Positions 18,209 to 31,584 are shown, numbered from the stretch's first letter. The stretch is DNA of 64,000 nucleotides from Dendrobium chrysotoxum (GCA_019925795.1 CM034311.1:46347374-46411373); one strand, 5' to 3'. Notes: generated from the letters alone by a model not told the origin. A program made the numbers and translations.

Positions 18209-21200
18209 ATTTTTTGGTTGATTGAAAAATATATAGTTTTGAAAATTGTTTAATTTTTTTTTTTTTTTTTTTGGGAAATATTTAATTTCTGGAATTTAAA
18301 TTTTATAATTGAACACTTATTATGAATGATATATCACCTCGAAAAGTGAACATATCGTTCCCTAATAGGTTCAGATTATAAATATTTGAATTTATCTGAT
18401 TATCGTAGTCAAACTCAAGGAGAAATAATATATGATCCCTAAGAATCAAAATAGTGTTTAATCCATTGTTTAACTATAATAATTCAGATAAGAGATCATT
18501 AATTTCATAATTAAAATTACGATTGTAATTTATATATCTATCTAGAAAAAGAAGATATCAATCACTATCGATAGTTTAAATATGACGATAATGATCATTA
18601 GGTTTGAATTTCCCAAAGATAATTAATTAAGGGTTTTGAAAAAGCTTGATTTTGAAAATCTGGTCTGGGTTTCTAAATCTCCTACGAGCGCAAGCCCTCG
18701 TAGTTAATTACATCGTAGGAAACCAGAAAATTTCCTACGAAAACTCTCGATTAAAATAGCGATACGAATTTCATTTAAGAATTCAAAGATTGATATCAAA
18801 GAAGGTAGGGACTAGAATTTTCAACCGGGAATGGTTCAATGTTGAACAGTTCTTTCTGGAGTCAAAGGAAGAAGAGTATGAGGTATTTTGAGATTCTGAA
18901 TTACTTCAGAAACACCTCAACTATCCTAAGTGTTGGGCTTGAATTTGATTGAAAGAAATGTTTTAATTTGAGTGATCAATTTTATTAGAAAGTGGGAATT
19001 AGATTCCCGAAAGATTGAGGTCTTAGGATTAAAAATCTGCCTCAGATCCTAAGTCTAAAATTGGGTACTGAAAATCAGTGACCCAGAACCTAGCTAATGC
19101 AATGCAATCTGGACTTACCCCGGCCTGGATTGGGGAGCCAGCTAAACCACCTAAACGCTTTTAAAACCATGAGTCAAAGTCTTTAAATGTAGAGTGGTTA
19201 AGGATATTGATTAAGATTGGTTTAAAGAATTGGGGTCGACATCTAGAGCAGATCCTAATTGACCCCTTAACATATGTTGGGTTAAATGTCTAAATAAAAT
19301 GCAATTAAGATTTAGACTCGATTTTTAATTTGTATCTAATGCAATGCATGCTAGTTGACTCGATGAAATGCTTAAATTAATATGAAGCAGTTTTAAAATA
19401 GGCTTAAAAAATAGGTTTTATCCTAGAGATTGCACAACATCCCCTTGGACAGAACTGCACCCTAATAGGTCAGGTGGTCTGCCAGAACCCGCAGGCGGGG
19501 AGGTGCCTAACAAGGTAGAGAAAAGTTAATATGAATGCATGAAAAACTCCCGGCGAGTCCGGGCTTACTTCTTAAGAGCGTTAGAGTTTCTATCTGAGCT
19601 TAAAATTTTAAATTTTATTTAAGTAGAAAAGGTTAATGACCGTACCCTCACGAGCCTCCGATCGGGTTCCAGGCTAAATCAAAATCGACATGCAATAGCG
19701 CCAAATAAACTACTAAAAGCATGCGGGTCCTTAATCGCAATCAATACATCAATCAAATCAATTAAATAATTAAATCAATTAAATAAATATTCAAAATGAA
19801 AGTCCATGTGGCAAATGCCACTTAATTATACAACCCAGGGTCTGCAGTAAAGTAAAGTGGCCGGGTACCACTGACTACAACCCGGATTCTACTCCTAAGA
19901 CTCAAGTGACTTTGAGATTTGAGATTCTTCTCGTTCTTCACTTCTTCGTCTCCTTAGAACTTCTTGGATCGTCGGGTCTGGATATCCAAATGAAAAGAAA
20001 CTCCCCCTGAATAGGGGTGTTATCTTTTCTCTTTGGATACTTGAACTTCATCCTAATTTGGATCTCCAAATGGATAGGAACTCTCCCCTAAGGGATGTTC
20101 CTTCCTCTTTGGATTCCAAATTGGATTTTAAATGTCTCAATCTCAAAGTACTTTAAATAATACAACTCGAAATCAAATCAAATTACATCAAATTGAAATT
20201 AAAAATCTAGACTCAACAACCTGCAGGGTTATCCTAATAATCAGCAGTTTATATTTGACATCCCAAGCAGTTAATATATTGAAATTTAAATGCTCAAACC
20301 AGCCACACTTGGCCATGCTCTTTTGATTTAAAGGGGGACTTAAGCATTCTGGAGCACCTGTGCAATTTGATAATTATAATTTTGCCCCCTTTAATTTATG
20401 CCCTGTATGAGCATGGCCACCTGCATAAGATTGAATCAGTACAAAACGTTCCTAGCCTAGGGGTAGATCTAACGTACAATCAATCAAATCAAAGTGCAGT
20501 AAATAAATAAATAATCACATCAATATCAATTACTTAAATCTAGCAACCAGCATGCAATGAAAACCACGGAAAAACCCGGCACACGCAAGTAGCAGAAAAG
20601 TAAACACCGGCCTAACCTAAGACTAAAGTTGGTTGTCCTAACAAACCATTTAAAGTGTGTGAGGTAGGCTGTGTGGCTTTGATGTGTCCTAAATAGGATG
20701 ATTTGATTGAAGTTGTTTAAAGTTCTAGTTGGTTGAAGGCTTCAGGGAAGATTTAATTTGAATTTAAATATTAATGACTTGAAATTGATTTTGAATTTGA
20801 TTTTAATTGTTTGTTGGATATCACCTTTGTTTCACACCGAGGCCGTGAAGTTTATTTCACCTTCCTTGGGGCTAATTTAATAGCCTCGTAGGCCTGGGTT
20901 ACCCAGTGGTACCCGATATCATTAAATGATTTGAGTTTGATTTAAGGTTTAAAGGTTGATTAAATTTTAATTAGAATTGGTTGATTGCTGGTTTTAATGT
21001 TGATTTAAGATTTTCTGGAATTTTTAACAATTTATTGAATTTTGATATTTTTGGATTATTTTAATGATTTAATTAAAGGGTTAAAATTTGACTTTTTGAT
21101 TTAAAGTGTTTTCTGGAAATTCAATATTTTATTAAAATACTAGACCTTAATACGATCAGTTAGACAGTAAGTACACTGAAATTGGATTTTTCTACATTTT

Positions 21201-23446
21201 ATTATGAAAGTTTGAAGTTTTGACTTGAATTTGAACTAAGTTTGACCAAAAGTTGACTTTTTCAAAATTAGTTGCTTTCTGGAAACTTAACATTTTTAAT
21301 AAATATTAGAGCTTAAGATGAGCTGTATGCCTTTGAGTTTGCTCAATTTGGAGTTCATTTGAATTAGTTATGAATTTTTGAAGTTTTGAGTATTTAATGA
21401 ATTATTTAAATTGTTTAATTAAAGCCCTTTTTGTGGTTTGAATCCAAATGATCTCCAAACTCCTTGAAATCAACTCCAAAGGTCAGGAATGACCTAAGGA
21501 GTGATTTCCAAGTGTTTGAGAAATTTTTGGAATTTTTAATTATTTTTAATTAATTAAATTAATTAAATATTGAATTTCAATTGAAATTAAATTAAACTTA
21601 ATTTTGAAGTCCAGTCAAGGGGCTTTTATTTTTCATTGATTAAGGGTTCAATTCTGGTCAGTTTGAGGTATTATGTGTAATTTTTGGATTTAAACTTAAT
21701 TTATTATATTTTCTGGAAGGTTTAAGGGCTTAATTAAGGTTCAAATTTGATTAAGCTAATTAAGGGGCTTAATGATTTCAAAATTCAGTGAAACTTTTCC
21801 TTAAGGCTGAGAGTGTCACTAAGTTTAAATAATTTGAGTTTCAAGTCAATAGGAAGTGAATCCTAATTATTGGAATTTTTCTAAGTTCTCTAAACTTAGG
21901 TCCTTAATTATTGTCCTTAATGTCACTAGTTTTGAGTGGGTTTGAATCAAAGTTTATACTAACCCTTGATTTAACATATGCATGATAAATATATATACAA
22001 ACACATTCAATCCTATGTCTAAGAGAGCCTTAAACTAAGTGGTGTGTGTATGTCCTTAAGCATGTAAAGATTTATACCAATTAAATATTCTTAATTAGAC
22101 TAATGAATGATTATATCATAATCATTCACTAGCACTCCCACATGATTTCTATTCAAGTATGTTGATCTATGTTTAAAATTTCGTAGTAGATCTCTCAACC
22201 TAAAATATTTAAGTATTTATGTATATATTTCAAAATAATTTCAAAATATACTTAATCTATTTATAGGATTATATATAGATATAGGTTTTAAATTAAGCAT
22301 ACTTAAGATATGATTAGGGTGATTTTAATATCTAATTGAGAGACCTACTGATCTATTAAGATCATTTGAAAATAAGTTTCTTAATTTTTAAAATAATTGG
22401 CTTAATATTTAATTAATATTAAAATAATTAAGTAATTAAAATAAGTTAAAATTAATCAAATTTTGATCTCTGAATTTGATTTCAAATCAAAGTGCTTAAT
22501 TTTCTGAAAATTTTGATATATTATACTTAATTTTCTGATTTAAAATGAATTTCTTATGAATTTTTGAGGTTTAAACCAATTAAAATAGATATTTAAATAA
22601 TTTTAAATTAATTAATGATTAAAATAATTTTAAAATTATTTAATTTAAAACTTAAGAGTTTTCTGAAATTTTTAAATTATTTAAATGTATATACATACAT
22701 ATATATATTAATTTTCAAAAATGTTTAAATCATTAATCATTGATTAAATATTTAATTAATGGAAACATAAGATATAGTTTGAATTGATTTAATTTCAAAA
22801 TTAGGATAATTTTTAAAATAATTAATTAATGATTTGATATTAATTAATTAAACCATTGAAAATTAATTAATTGTTTATTAAAATATTTAAGATCATTTAA
22901 ATAATATTAAATAATTTAATATTGATTAAAATTTTAAAATCATTTAATATTTAACTAAAATTGTAAAATATTTAATATTAAATAAAAAAAAAATTAAACA
23001 ATTTAATTATTAATAAAAAAAAAATGAATCATTTAATATTAATTAAAATAATAAACTATTTAATATTAATTTAAATATTAAATAATTTAACATTAATTAA
23101 TATTTTTAAAAAAAAATCATTTAATATTAAATAATATTATAAAGTATTTAATATTAATTATTAATTAAAGTTGTACATTATTTAAATTAATTAATATTTA
23201 ATGATAAATATTTAAATAAAATATTTAATATTTAAATGTTAATTGTTAGTTTGTAATAATTAATAATTACTATTAATGTAATTTAAAAAAAAATAATAAT
23301 TATAAAATTTAAATTAATAATAATTCTAAATTAAAAAATTTAATTTCTGAAATATATTAGTTTAAAATTAAAATTTAATAAAAAAAAAATAAAAAACAAA
23401 TTAAAACAAAATAAAATAAAATAAAATAAAAAAAATAAAAAAAAAG

Positions 23447-23830
23447 GGGGGGCCACGTGGCAGCGGCTGATTAGCCGCTGCAAACCGCGGCCAATCATTG
23501 CCTGGCGGCGCAATGATTGCGCCGCCGGCAATGATTGGGGAATAGAGAAACCGCGGACGCGGTTTCACTAATCCACGTCAGCAACGGTTCTAAGCCGTCG
23601 GATCGCCCGCGTTAATGAACGGATGGCCGAGATTGAATCCCGCGGTTCTGATTTCGTAGGGAAAATCAGACGGCGGACGCTCGATCCCGCGGTTTGAACG
23701 AAGGGCTCAGATGCATCCGAACAAGAGAATTAACCGCGAGATCGAGTCTGCGGTTAATCAATACTACGGTAAGACCAAATCACGCCCGTTGATCAGAAAA
23801 TCAACGGCCGGGATTCAGCTCAACTCAATC
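23447..23830. repeat. GC-rich island with inverted repeats inside the right LTR
   Basis: Counterpart of the island at 2719-3100, with the same G-box core and the same inverted repeats. The 48-bp palindrome is at 23491-23538. Sequence is conserved between the two LTRs apart from A-run length on its left edge. Confidence 0.7.
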
Positions 23831-25078
23831 GAACTGCGAACCGAGCCCTAGAAGGCATGTTTGAGCTCGTTCTCTCGATCGGATGGGTCAAAATTCATGA
23901 AATTTGAAACCTAGACTTCCTACGTGAACAGAAATTGTGTGGGGATCTTAAAATAGTTAAATACCAACTTAATGAAATACTAATTGAATCTAAGTGTTTA
24001 ATCTAGGGTTTGAGTTTTAAGAGAAACTAACCGTCGGATTGAAGGGATTTTGGATTCTCTGAAATTGTAGTCTGTCCACGTTTATATTTGATGAAGACCC
24101 CGCGAGCTGGTGACGTCTGGATCGAGAGTTAAATGCCTAAGATGGATTTAACTCAAGTTCGCCGGAAAGCACGCCGCCAGCAAGCCTTTGACGGTGGAGT
24201 TTTGGTCAGGAAGTATAGGGGAGTCTCTGGAGAGCTCAAGGAAGCAAGGGAGTCGGGCTGGAGAAGCTAAGGGAGTGAGAGAATGCTAGGGTTCGAATGA
24301 GGGCTCCTATTGAGGTTTTGCTCTATTCAATTATTCTCCATCTAGATGGAGGGCTGGGATTGCTTGAATATACTCCTTGATGCTTGACATGTGTCTAGGG
24401 AGTAGGTGGGAGACAGGGGAATCAAGGACATAAGGACATTCCACGTGTAAAGGGTCCTTTGTCCTCTAGTGAGCATATAGGTTGAATAGGAACCAATTGA
24501 TCTTGATCTAAAGGCTGGGGATGCCTCTAGGAAAGTTCTGGAATCCCTCCAAGCAGTTGGAGAGGATTTGGATCAATGGAAGATTAACCTAATAGGGATT
24601 TTGACCTATTTTGACCACTCCAAGGCCTTGCTTTGACTATTTGACCAGTCAAAGTTCCTTGGACTGCTGAGGTGGCAGTAAAGGAGACTTGAGGAGCTGG
24701 TTGAAATGGGTTTGGAAGTGTTGAAAGTTAAAGGACTAAGGTTTGGACACATTCATATGAATGAATGAAAGTTTGACCAAGTCAAAATAGGTTGACTTGG
24801 TTTAATCAAACCTAACTCAATTCATATTAAGCTTAGACACATCCAACCCATAACATGAGATTGGATTAAGGGTTGGAGATGAGTTTGATAAGATTCATGT
24901 AATGGTTAGACCAAAACATAGGAGTTTGACCTAATTTAATGATTTGACTAAGTCAAAACTGGATGATTTAACTTATGAAAAAGCTAGGGAATATTCAAAA
25001 CATCAAATGACATGGATTTGAGGGTTTGAATAGGTTATTTGGGTCAAATCACCTATTTGAATCCTTAATGGGCTTAAT

Positions 25079-25430
25079 GGGTCAACTGGGTTGACTTGGT
25101 CAACCAAGTTGACCCAGGGTCAGGGTTTGAACTGGAATGGTTTGAAATGATGAATGGGGTCTAGTGGAGATGGTTTCAGGGTTTAAATGGGTCATCTAGA
25201 TCAAATGATCTGTTTAGGCCCTTAATGGGCCTAATGGGTCAACTAGGTTGACTTGGTCAACCAGGTTGACCCAGGGTTAGGGAATGGGTCTGACCAGTTC
25301 AGAATAACATTCTGAGTCTACTAGTGGTGGTCCCAAAGTCTGGGGAGGTCATTTGATCAAAATAACCTATTTGGGCCCTTAGTGGGCCTTTTAGGTCAAC
25401 TAGGTTGACTTGGTCAACCAGGTTGACCCA
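25079..25430. repeat. Three TTGAC/GTCAA palindromic repeats in the right LTR
   Basis: Same three nested palindromes as at 4352-4706, in the 5' LTR where they would sit upstream of the element's transcription start. TTGAC cores occur on both strands. Confidence 0.65.
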
Positions 25431-26343
25431 GGGACTGGTTCTAGGTTCAATGGGTTTGGTTTGACATTTGAAACTTGCTGGAAGTGACTGCATTTGATTT
25501 GGAGGTCATTTGATCAAAGTGACTATTCACACCCCATAGGGGTATTTTAGTCATTTTGACCCCTGGTCAACTAGGGGTCAAATTGAGTCCAACAAAATGC
25601 AGTTTATTACTTAATGGGTCATAATCAAGGGTCTGGAGGTGATTGGAGGCTTTGGAGAAAGCTCCAGGGTCAAAATCCACTGGGTGATAGGTCCAGTGGC
25701 ATGGACTGTAAATATTTGAAGGTTTTACAGCTTTTGGATTTCAATTCAGTTTCTGGGGTTAGAGATCTCAGAATGAGCTCAAATTTGGAGGGTTACCTCT
25801 AGAGACATGTCACATCAGTGTGGAACTGACAGATCTTGAATCAGAGGTCATTTGATAGGGTTTTGAAATATTCAAAAATTTGCTGGAAAAGGCTTTCAGG
25901 ACTTAGACCTTTGGCCTTGGATTTGAATCTGGAAATCTGGTTTTGAATTGGATTTTGAGCTTGAATGATAGGATTTGAATTAAGTTTATATTGAATTGAA
26001 ATTTGGATTGATCTAGAAGAATCCTAGGGTTTAGAATAGGTCCTAGGGTCGAAATCAGCTTAAGGGAATCCTGAGGTCTAAGAGGATCACATGATGTAGA
26101 ATCAGGTAGAATCTTAGGGTCTAGAATAGATCCTAGAGTCTGAAGTCTAGGAGAATCCTAGAATCTAGATTTGTCTTAAATTGCATTGATCTGGGGTCAG
26201 GATTGATTTGAATTTGGATTGATCTTAAAGTCTAGATTGATCTAAGATCAGATTGATCCTAGGGTTAAGATTGATCCTAAGGATTGGAAAGATCCTAAGG
26301 TGTGGATTGGTCCTACTGAGCTCATACAAAAATGAGGTCAACA

Positions 26344-28191
26344 GCTACTACTGGCCGACTCTTCATATCTCGTCACGTTCACTTCGATGAATCTTCTACC
26401 ATTTCTCCTTCTACACCAACTATCCATAATACCCCTCAACCTGCTTCACATACCCCCATTCCCCCAGCTATACTTCCCCCAACTGCACCTAATCTACCAA
26501 CAACTCTACCTGATTCTCCTTCACCAAACATTCCCTCAGCTCCACCTAGTCCCACTTCAACTCCTAGCTCTCCTACTTCATTTTCTTCCTCATCTCCACC
26601 ATCTCATTTCTCTACCATACTTACTATTTCACCCATTTCCTCCCACCACCCAATGATTACTCGTTCTTACACTGGTCATCTTAAGCCCCATCAAATCCTT
26701 GATCTTCAACATACTCTTTCCACTACACCTACTTGCTTCACCACCGCTAACAAACATCAGGAAAATGCCATTATCTACTGAATTTCATGCTTTACAATCT
26801 CAAGGCACCTAGACCTTAGTACCACCTCATCTTGATCAAAATCTGATTGGCTGCATATGGATTTTCAAATTAAAATATCATTAAGATGGCTCTATTGCTA
26901 GATACAAAACAAGATTAGTTGCCCAAGGTTTTGAACGAGAATACAATGTTGATTATCTTGAAACATTTAGCTCGATTGCAAAATCACCAATCATACGTCT
27001 GTTTCTCACTGTTGCTCTTCATTTTGGCTTGCCCATTCTTCAATTAGATATTGTCAATGCATTCCTTCATGGACCTTTAAAGGAGAAGATTTATATGGCT
27101 CAACCATAAGGATTCATATACTCCCAACATCCTGACTATGTATGCTTACTTCACAAAGCCATCTATAGTCTTAATCAGGCTCCTTGTTAATGGTTTGCAA
27201 TTCTATCATCTTATTTACATTAGTAAGGTTTTCATAGCTGCTCTGTCGATGCTTCATTTCTCATTTATAATCATCACAATATTAAGATTAACATTTTAAT
27301 CTATGTTAATGATATTTTAATTACCAAAAATCATGAGCAATCTATTTCCACCCTACCTGGCAAACTGCAATCTCACTTTCTTATGCAAAAATTGGGCACA
27401 TTATCATAATCTTCCTACTAGTGCTGGCTATTACTCCACAAAGCTGGAATGACAAATTTCAAGCCTCTCTCCACTCCCTTACCACCAAAACTTGCTACAA
27501 TTTCTATCCAACAAACACCATTTACAAACCCTATGTTGTTTAGACAATTAACAGGTTCCCTTCAATACCTTACAACAACTCATCTAAATATTTTTTTTTT
27601 GTCAGCAAAATATGTCAACCCATGGATAGTCACTTTCAATTGCTCAAATGCATTCTTCATTATCTCAAAGGAACGTCCTCATATGGCCTTCACATACAAA
27701 AAGGAGATCTACATTTAATTGCTTTTGTTGATGTAATTTGGGCAAGTGACAACTTTGATCGAAAGTCTACCACTAGATATTGTATCTTCCTTGGCCCCAA
27801 TCTGATCACTTGGTGTGAAAAAAAATAGTCCACCGTTGCTCTATCCTCTACCGAAGTCGAATACAGATCCTTGGCTACTGCTACAATAGAATTTATCTGG
27901 CTTCATCGATTATGTCAAGACTTCTCCATTCCGCTACCAACTACACCTCTATACTGTAATAACATTTCAGTTATGTAAATTGCAAACAATCCAGTCTTTC
28001 ATGCGCGCACAAAACACATTGAGATTGATCATCATATTATAAGGGAATATATCAATTCCAAATTATTAGTTGTGCATCATATTTCTAGTCAAGACCAAGT
28101 AGCTGATATTCTTACGAAAGGCATGTCAATCTCTAAATTTACTACTCTTTGCAGCAAGTTGACAGTTCATTCCACCATCAACTTAAGGGAT
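26344..28191 (+). pseudogene. Decayed Ty1/copia pol (integrase tail, RT, RNase H)
   Basis: Starts abruptly at the giant element's LTR with TGRLFISRHVHFDES, the usual Copia integrase C-terminal motif, followed by a Pro/Ser/Thr-rich linker. Then come degraded RT motifs (ARYKTRLVAQGF, LPILQLDIVNAFLHG, YVNDILI where YVDD is expected) and RNase H motifs (ALSSTEVEYRSLA, LYCNN, HHIIREYI, QDQVADILTKGM). Stops and frameshifts interrupt all of it, for example after KIYMAQP near 27107. The 5' part of this Copia element is missing from the right of the insertion and would lie beyond the window on the far side of the giant element. No function remains. Confidence 0.9.
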
Positions 28192-28493
28192 GGTGACAGC
28201 GAGCTTGCCTCAACAGCTCTACACGCTTCCACTATTGCAAATAATTCTCCCTGTTGCAGCTCTCAATCACTTTTCTCTACAGCCTTTGTGTGCATTTGCC
28301 ACTTTATGACTGGTCCAATATGCACTGCTACCCGCTAACCAACTGAGGATATATTAGGAATTACATCTCACTAGCTGCCTTATATATACAGCTTTTACTA
28401 TTTCTTGTATATGCTTCTGGCTAATACTAATTATACTACAACCATTACACATATTCTTTATTTTCTTATGTTTTGCTTTATTGTTTTTGTGCT
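28192..28493 (+). repeat. Probable 3' LTR of the decayed Copia element
   Basis: Follows the Copia coding end. CTTAAGGGATGG resembles a worn polypurine tract and is followed by TGACAGCGAGC. A TATA-like CTTATATATACAG lies at about 28379. The right end is not defined; it runs into the next LTR at 28494. No second copy is present to confirm it. Confidence 0.4.
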
Positions 28494-29482
28494 TGATATA
28501 TCATCAAAAAATTATCTTGATCCGGCACGAATCTCGAGGCAAATTCAGCTTGGAAGCTTCAAAAATTAAATTCAGGATTATTTGAACTCCAATTCCAGCA
28601 AACTTACAGTCGAACTGAACATCTCGGAAATACGAACCCAACGACACCAAATTTAACTCAATCTGAGCCCAAATGAGTCCAAATCAAAGACCCAAAGCAC
28701 ATTTGGAGGGTTTAATCCATAATTCAGATTACCAAACAGTGTCCAAACATGACATGATTATATTCGAATCGAGCGGCTCGACGAGACGATTGCAACGAGC
28801 CCAAGATTGTTGAATTCTGATATCATTATGACCTTTAGATGCCAGATGAACAGTCCACGATCAAGGGATTCAACATCGGCCGTCCATTCAAATCACTCCC
28901 AATGTACCCTTGATATTCTCTTTATTTACGAGCCATGCCATCCACAAAAAACTATAAATAGCCCCTCATTTCTCTTAAGAGGGGGCCCAAGCAAGAGAAG
29001 CCAAAAAGAGAAGAGAAGTGTAGGAGGGAATAACTCCTCCTCGACCACCGCTGGAACACCGCCGGAACTTCACCGGAACTCCGCCGGAACATCACCGGAA
29101 CACCGATGGGCGCCCGAGGGACGCCGGAGCTCTGCCCGACGCCTGAGTAACGTCAAAATTCTGCCCAACTTCTAAGTGACGCCGGAATTCTGCCGGATAC
29201 CTGAGTGACGTTGGAACTCAGCTTGGCCTTGTAACTAACTTTCAATACTCATTGTAATCTGATCATCTTGAATTTGAAGGATGAATCGGTCTCCTGTATT
29301 TCAAACAACACTAGTGGGACTCTTTCAACTGGGCGTGGCCCCGTCGTTTTTTCCTTTTTCAGGGCTTTCCACGTAAAAATTCTGGTGTTCTTTCATTTTT
29401 CTATTTGTGTGCTGAATATCCGTACAAAGCTAAGACGAAGAATTATTAAACTCTATCGCCACATATATTCTAGCCCGCAACA
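28494..29482 (+). repeat. LTR of a second retrotransposon family (family A, copy 1)
   Basis: About 990 bp, TGATATATCATC... to ...CCCGCAACA. It shares its full length with 33178-34222 and its 3' part with the inverse of 62968-63425. It has a TATA box (CTATAAATAG, about 28952), a purine-rich stretch after it and then a CCGCCGGA/GACGCCGGA short tandem repeat. The 3' end (GTGGTTTTT, TTCCACGTAAAAAT) resembles Copia LTRs, while the following TGGCGCCG resembles a tRNA-Asp primer site, so the superfamily is unresolved. Confidence 0.75.
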
Positions 29483-29511
29483 GTTTGGCGCCGTCTTAGA
29501 TCAGCCGGTAA
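29483..29511 (+). other. Primer-binding-site stub between LTR pieces
   Basis: TTTGGCGCCGTC directly follows the CAACA end of the LTR, as a primer-binding site should. TGGCGCCG is the start of the usual tRNA-Asp-complementary site. Only about 29 bases separate it from a second LTR fragment, so nearly the whole element interior has been deleted. Confidence 0.6.
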
Positions 29512-29895
29512 AGCCACCGCTGGGCGCCCGAGGGACGTCGGAGCTCTACCTGACGCCCGAGTAACGTCGAAATTCTGCCCAACTTCCAAGTTACGCTGAA
29601 ATTCTGTCGGATACCCGAGTGACGTCGGAACTCTGCTTGGCCTTATAACTGACTTTTAATACTCATTGTAATCTGATCGTCTTGAATTTGAAGGACGAAT
29701 CAGCCTCCTGTATTTCAAACAACACTAGTGTAACTCTTTTAACTGGGCGTGGCCCCGTGGTTTTTTCTTTTTTTAGGGCTTTCCACATAAAAATCCTGGT
29801 GTTCTTTCATTCTTCTGTTTGTGTGCTAAATATCCGTACAAAGCTAAGACGAAGAATTATTAAACTCTATCGCCGCGTATATTCTAGCCCGCAAT
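29512..29895 (+). repeat. Truncated second LTR (family A)
   Basis: Repeats about 29098-29482 with scattered substitutions, starting inside the CCGGA-rich part (GGGCGCCCGAGGGACG) and ending TCTAGCCCGCAATAG, where the terminal CAACA is mutated. It arose most simply by deletion joining the leader of the element to the middle of its 3' LTR. Confidence 0.7.
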
Positions 29896-31555
29896 AGTGC
29901 TCTTCTTGTATTTTCTGCTAACATAAAGTGCAGGATTTTTTCAAATACTACGTACTACTTGTTTTTTTTATTATTTAATTTTTTGCTATCGAGCTCTTCT
30001 CATTTGAAGGCCCATTAGTTATTTGTAAATAAAAATATGTATGTATTTGCTTTCACTATGATTTGAGACAGTTTTAAGAGATATGTGAAGTAAAAAAATA
30101 ATCTTACTTCTTAACTACGTCAAAATAAATGATGGATTTAATATTTTTTTGCACATATTTTTAATTTGGAGTAATCGAATAAGGCCCTAAAGCACGTTAT
30201 TTGTTTATAAAATTTGAGCCCATTTTCTTTTCAAGCAAAGAAAACACTCAAACGAATAACCTAAAGATAAATTTGTACATAAAATTAAGATTGGTTAAAT
30301 CATTATTCCTTGTAAGAAGATTTTAAAATTACGAATAAGCTATGCCATAGGAGGCGTAGGCGTGTGAAGGCTCTTCAACCAAGAGCATTAATATTCCTGT
30401 AAAGTTTGCTGGAACTGGAAGGAATAGTTTCAAACAGTACTATTTTCTCAAGATCGATCAGTAATGCGCAGACAGCAAATTAAGTTGCTTTAAAAGGAGC
30501 ATTTGACTGAATTTCGTATGCATGGCCATGGCCATGGCCCATTGAAGTTGGTGGCAGCTGATAAAGAAAATTCAAGAATCATATAGAATATTATCTAAGA
30601 TATGATTAGTCAATTAATTTTTAAGATATACTTATCACAGTTCAAATCAAATAAATATAATTCTGAATCAATTTTCATTAGAATATACTAAAGCAAAAAA
30701 TTTTCCAAGTTGATAACCAGTGAGAAATGTGTTAAATGAGACGCATTGCTCGGAAAGCATGCACTAGTACTATTGATACTCTAAATAAATGTTACAATAC
30801 TTGCAACAAAAGCGCGCGCGGTGTAAGCAGTGCCAAGCACTAAAAGTTCTAACACCATCAGACATGCTAATATAATTATCTCTCACTAATGATCATTCAG
30901 TTAATCTAATCACAGTCACTAATTAATCAATTTGTTTAGCGGCAGTTCATATATCTCAGTCATATATACTTTGCTACTAAGCTCCAGCAACATAAATCTT
31001 TCTAAAGGTGACATACAGAACCTTTAAGCTCTAAAGCTGTCCTAGGCCAGTATTCTCTCTCGATCCATTTGAAATTAAAAAAAAAAATGTTCGAGAGTCC
31101 AACTCTCAGCACGAGGCTTGGGATGCAAACAATTAAAGAGGCCAATAGTCAAGATTCCTTGTAAGATCAATTCACTAAAGTAGAAGGCAGTCGAAAATAT
31201 TTTCCAATAGACCAACAACACTCCATCAGCACCTAAAAAGGAACGACTCTGTTTCTTCTGCTTCTGCAATTCAAGCTTTAGATGCTCAGTCTTCCACACC
31301 CTTCTCAAGTCTCTTTCCTTCCTTGTGAACTAAAACTGCTCAGCTAATTACTTTACTTGGATTTATTCAATGCCGGAGATTCTTCCGACAACATTCCAAT
31401 CATGTATATGCCGAATTAGCGTTCCACGCCGCCTCAATAGCTTTGGTTGAAGCATACTTTGGAGTGCTCATTCAGTTGGGGAACTTTGATCGATATCAGC
31501 GCCATTGATCTCTTTCCCAGCCTCGCTAGTCGCTACCTACTTACTGTACTTGCAC
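29896..31555. other. AT-rich intergenic DNA, no gene seen
   Basis: No open frame with family resemblance on either strand. A minus-strand frame at 31075-31308 rich in Lys/Gln lacks any recognisable domain or supported start. The right end grades into the pyrimidine-rich stretch upstream of the gene at 31668. Confidence 0.5.
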
Positions 31556-31584
31556 ATCCTCTCTCTCTCTCTTCTCTCTCTCTT

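Larger units (their letters stand above)
1..26343 (-). mobile_element. Giant Tat/Ogre-like Ty3/gypsy LTR retrotransposon (left end cut by window)
   Basis: A minus-strand LTR retrotransposon. Bases 1-5616 repeat 20726-26343 almost exactly and flank a 12.6-kb interior with a primer-binding site next to the right LTR and a purine tract next to the left LTR. Domain order in the coding block is ORF1, gag, protease, RT, RNase H, a second RNase H, integrase, with no chromodomain. The extra RNase H, the ORF upstream of gag and the long LTRs are hallmarks of the Tat lineage, Ogre in particular (family knowledge). The missing 2.5 kb of the left LTR lies before base 1, so intact length is inferred at about 29 kb. 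The right LTR abuts a Copia pol remnant. The expected 5-bp target duplication cannot be tested because the left junction is outside the window. Confidence 0.93.
18215..26343 (-). repeat. 5' LTR, complete, about 8.1 kb
   Basis: The complete LTR begins (element sense) with TGTTGACC at 26343 and ends ...AACCA at 18215, giving TG...CA ends. Six bases separate it from the primer-binding site. The outer end abuts decayed Copia sequence starting at 26344. At about 8.1 kb it is longer than most plant LTRs. 18215-20725 is the part not represented in the truncated left copy. It carries a T-run at about 18248-18271 and no coding sequence. U3/R/U5 borders could not be placed. Confidence 0.9.

Noticed and set aside
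26332..26781. 149-codon plus-strand ORF taken as a gene
   Set aside because: Its first codons are in the giant element's LTR and the rest is the Copia integrase tail and linker; it is a fusion across an insertion junction.
31075..31308. 77-codon minus-strand ORF with Lys/Gln-rich N-terminus
   Set aside because: No ATG at the nominal start, no domain, no splice context that I could support.
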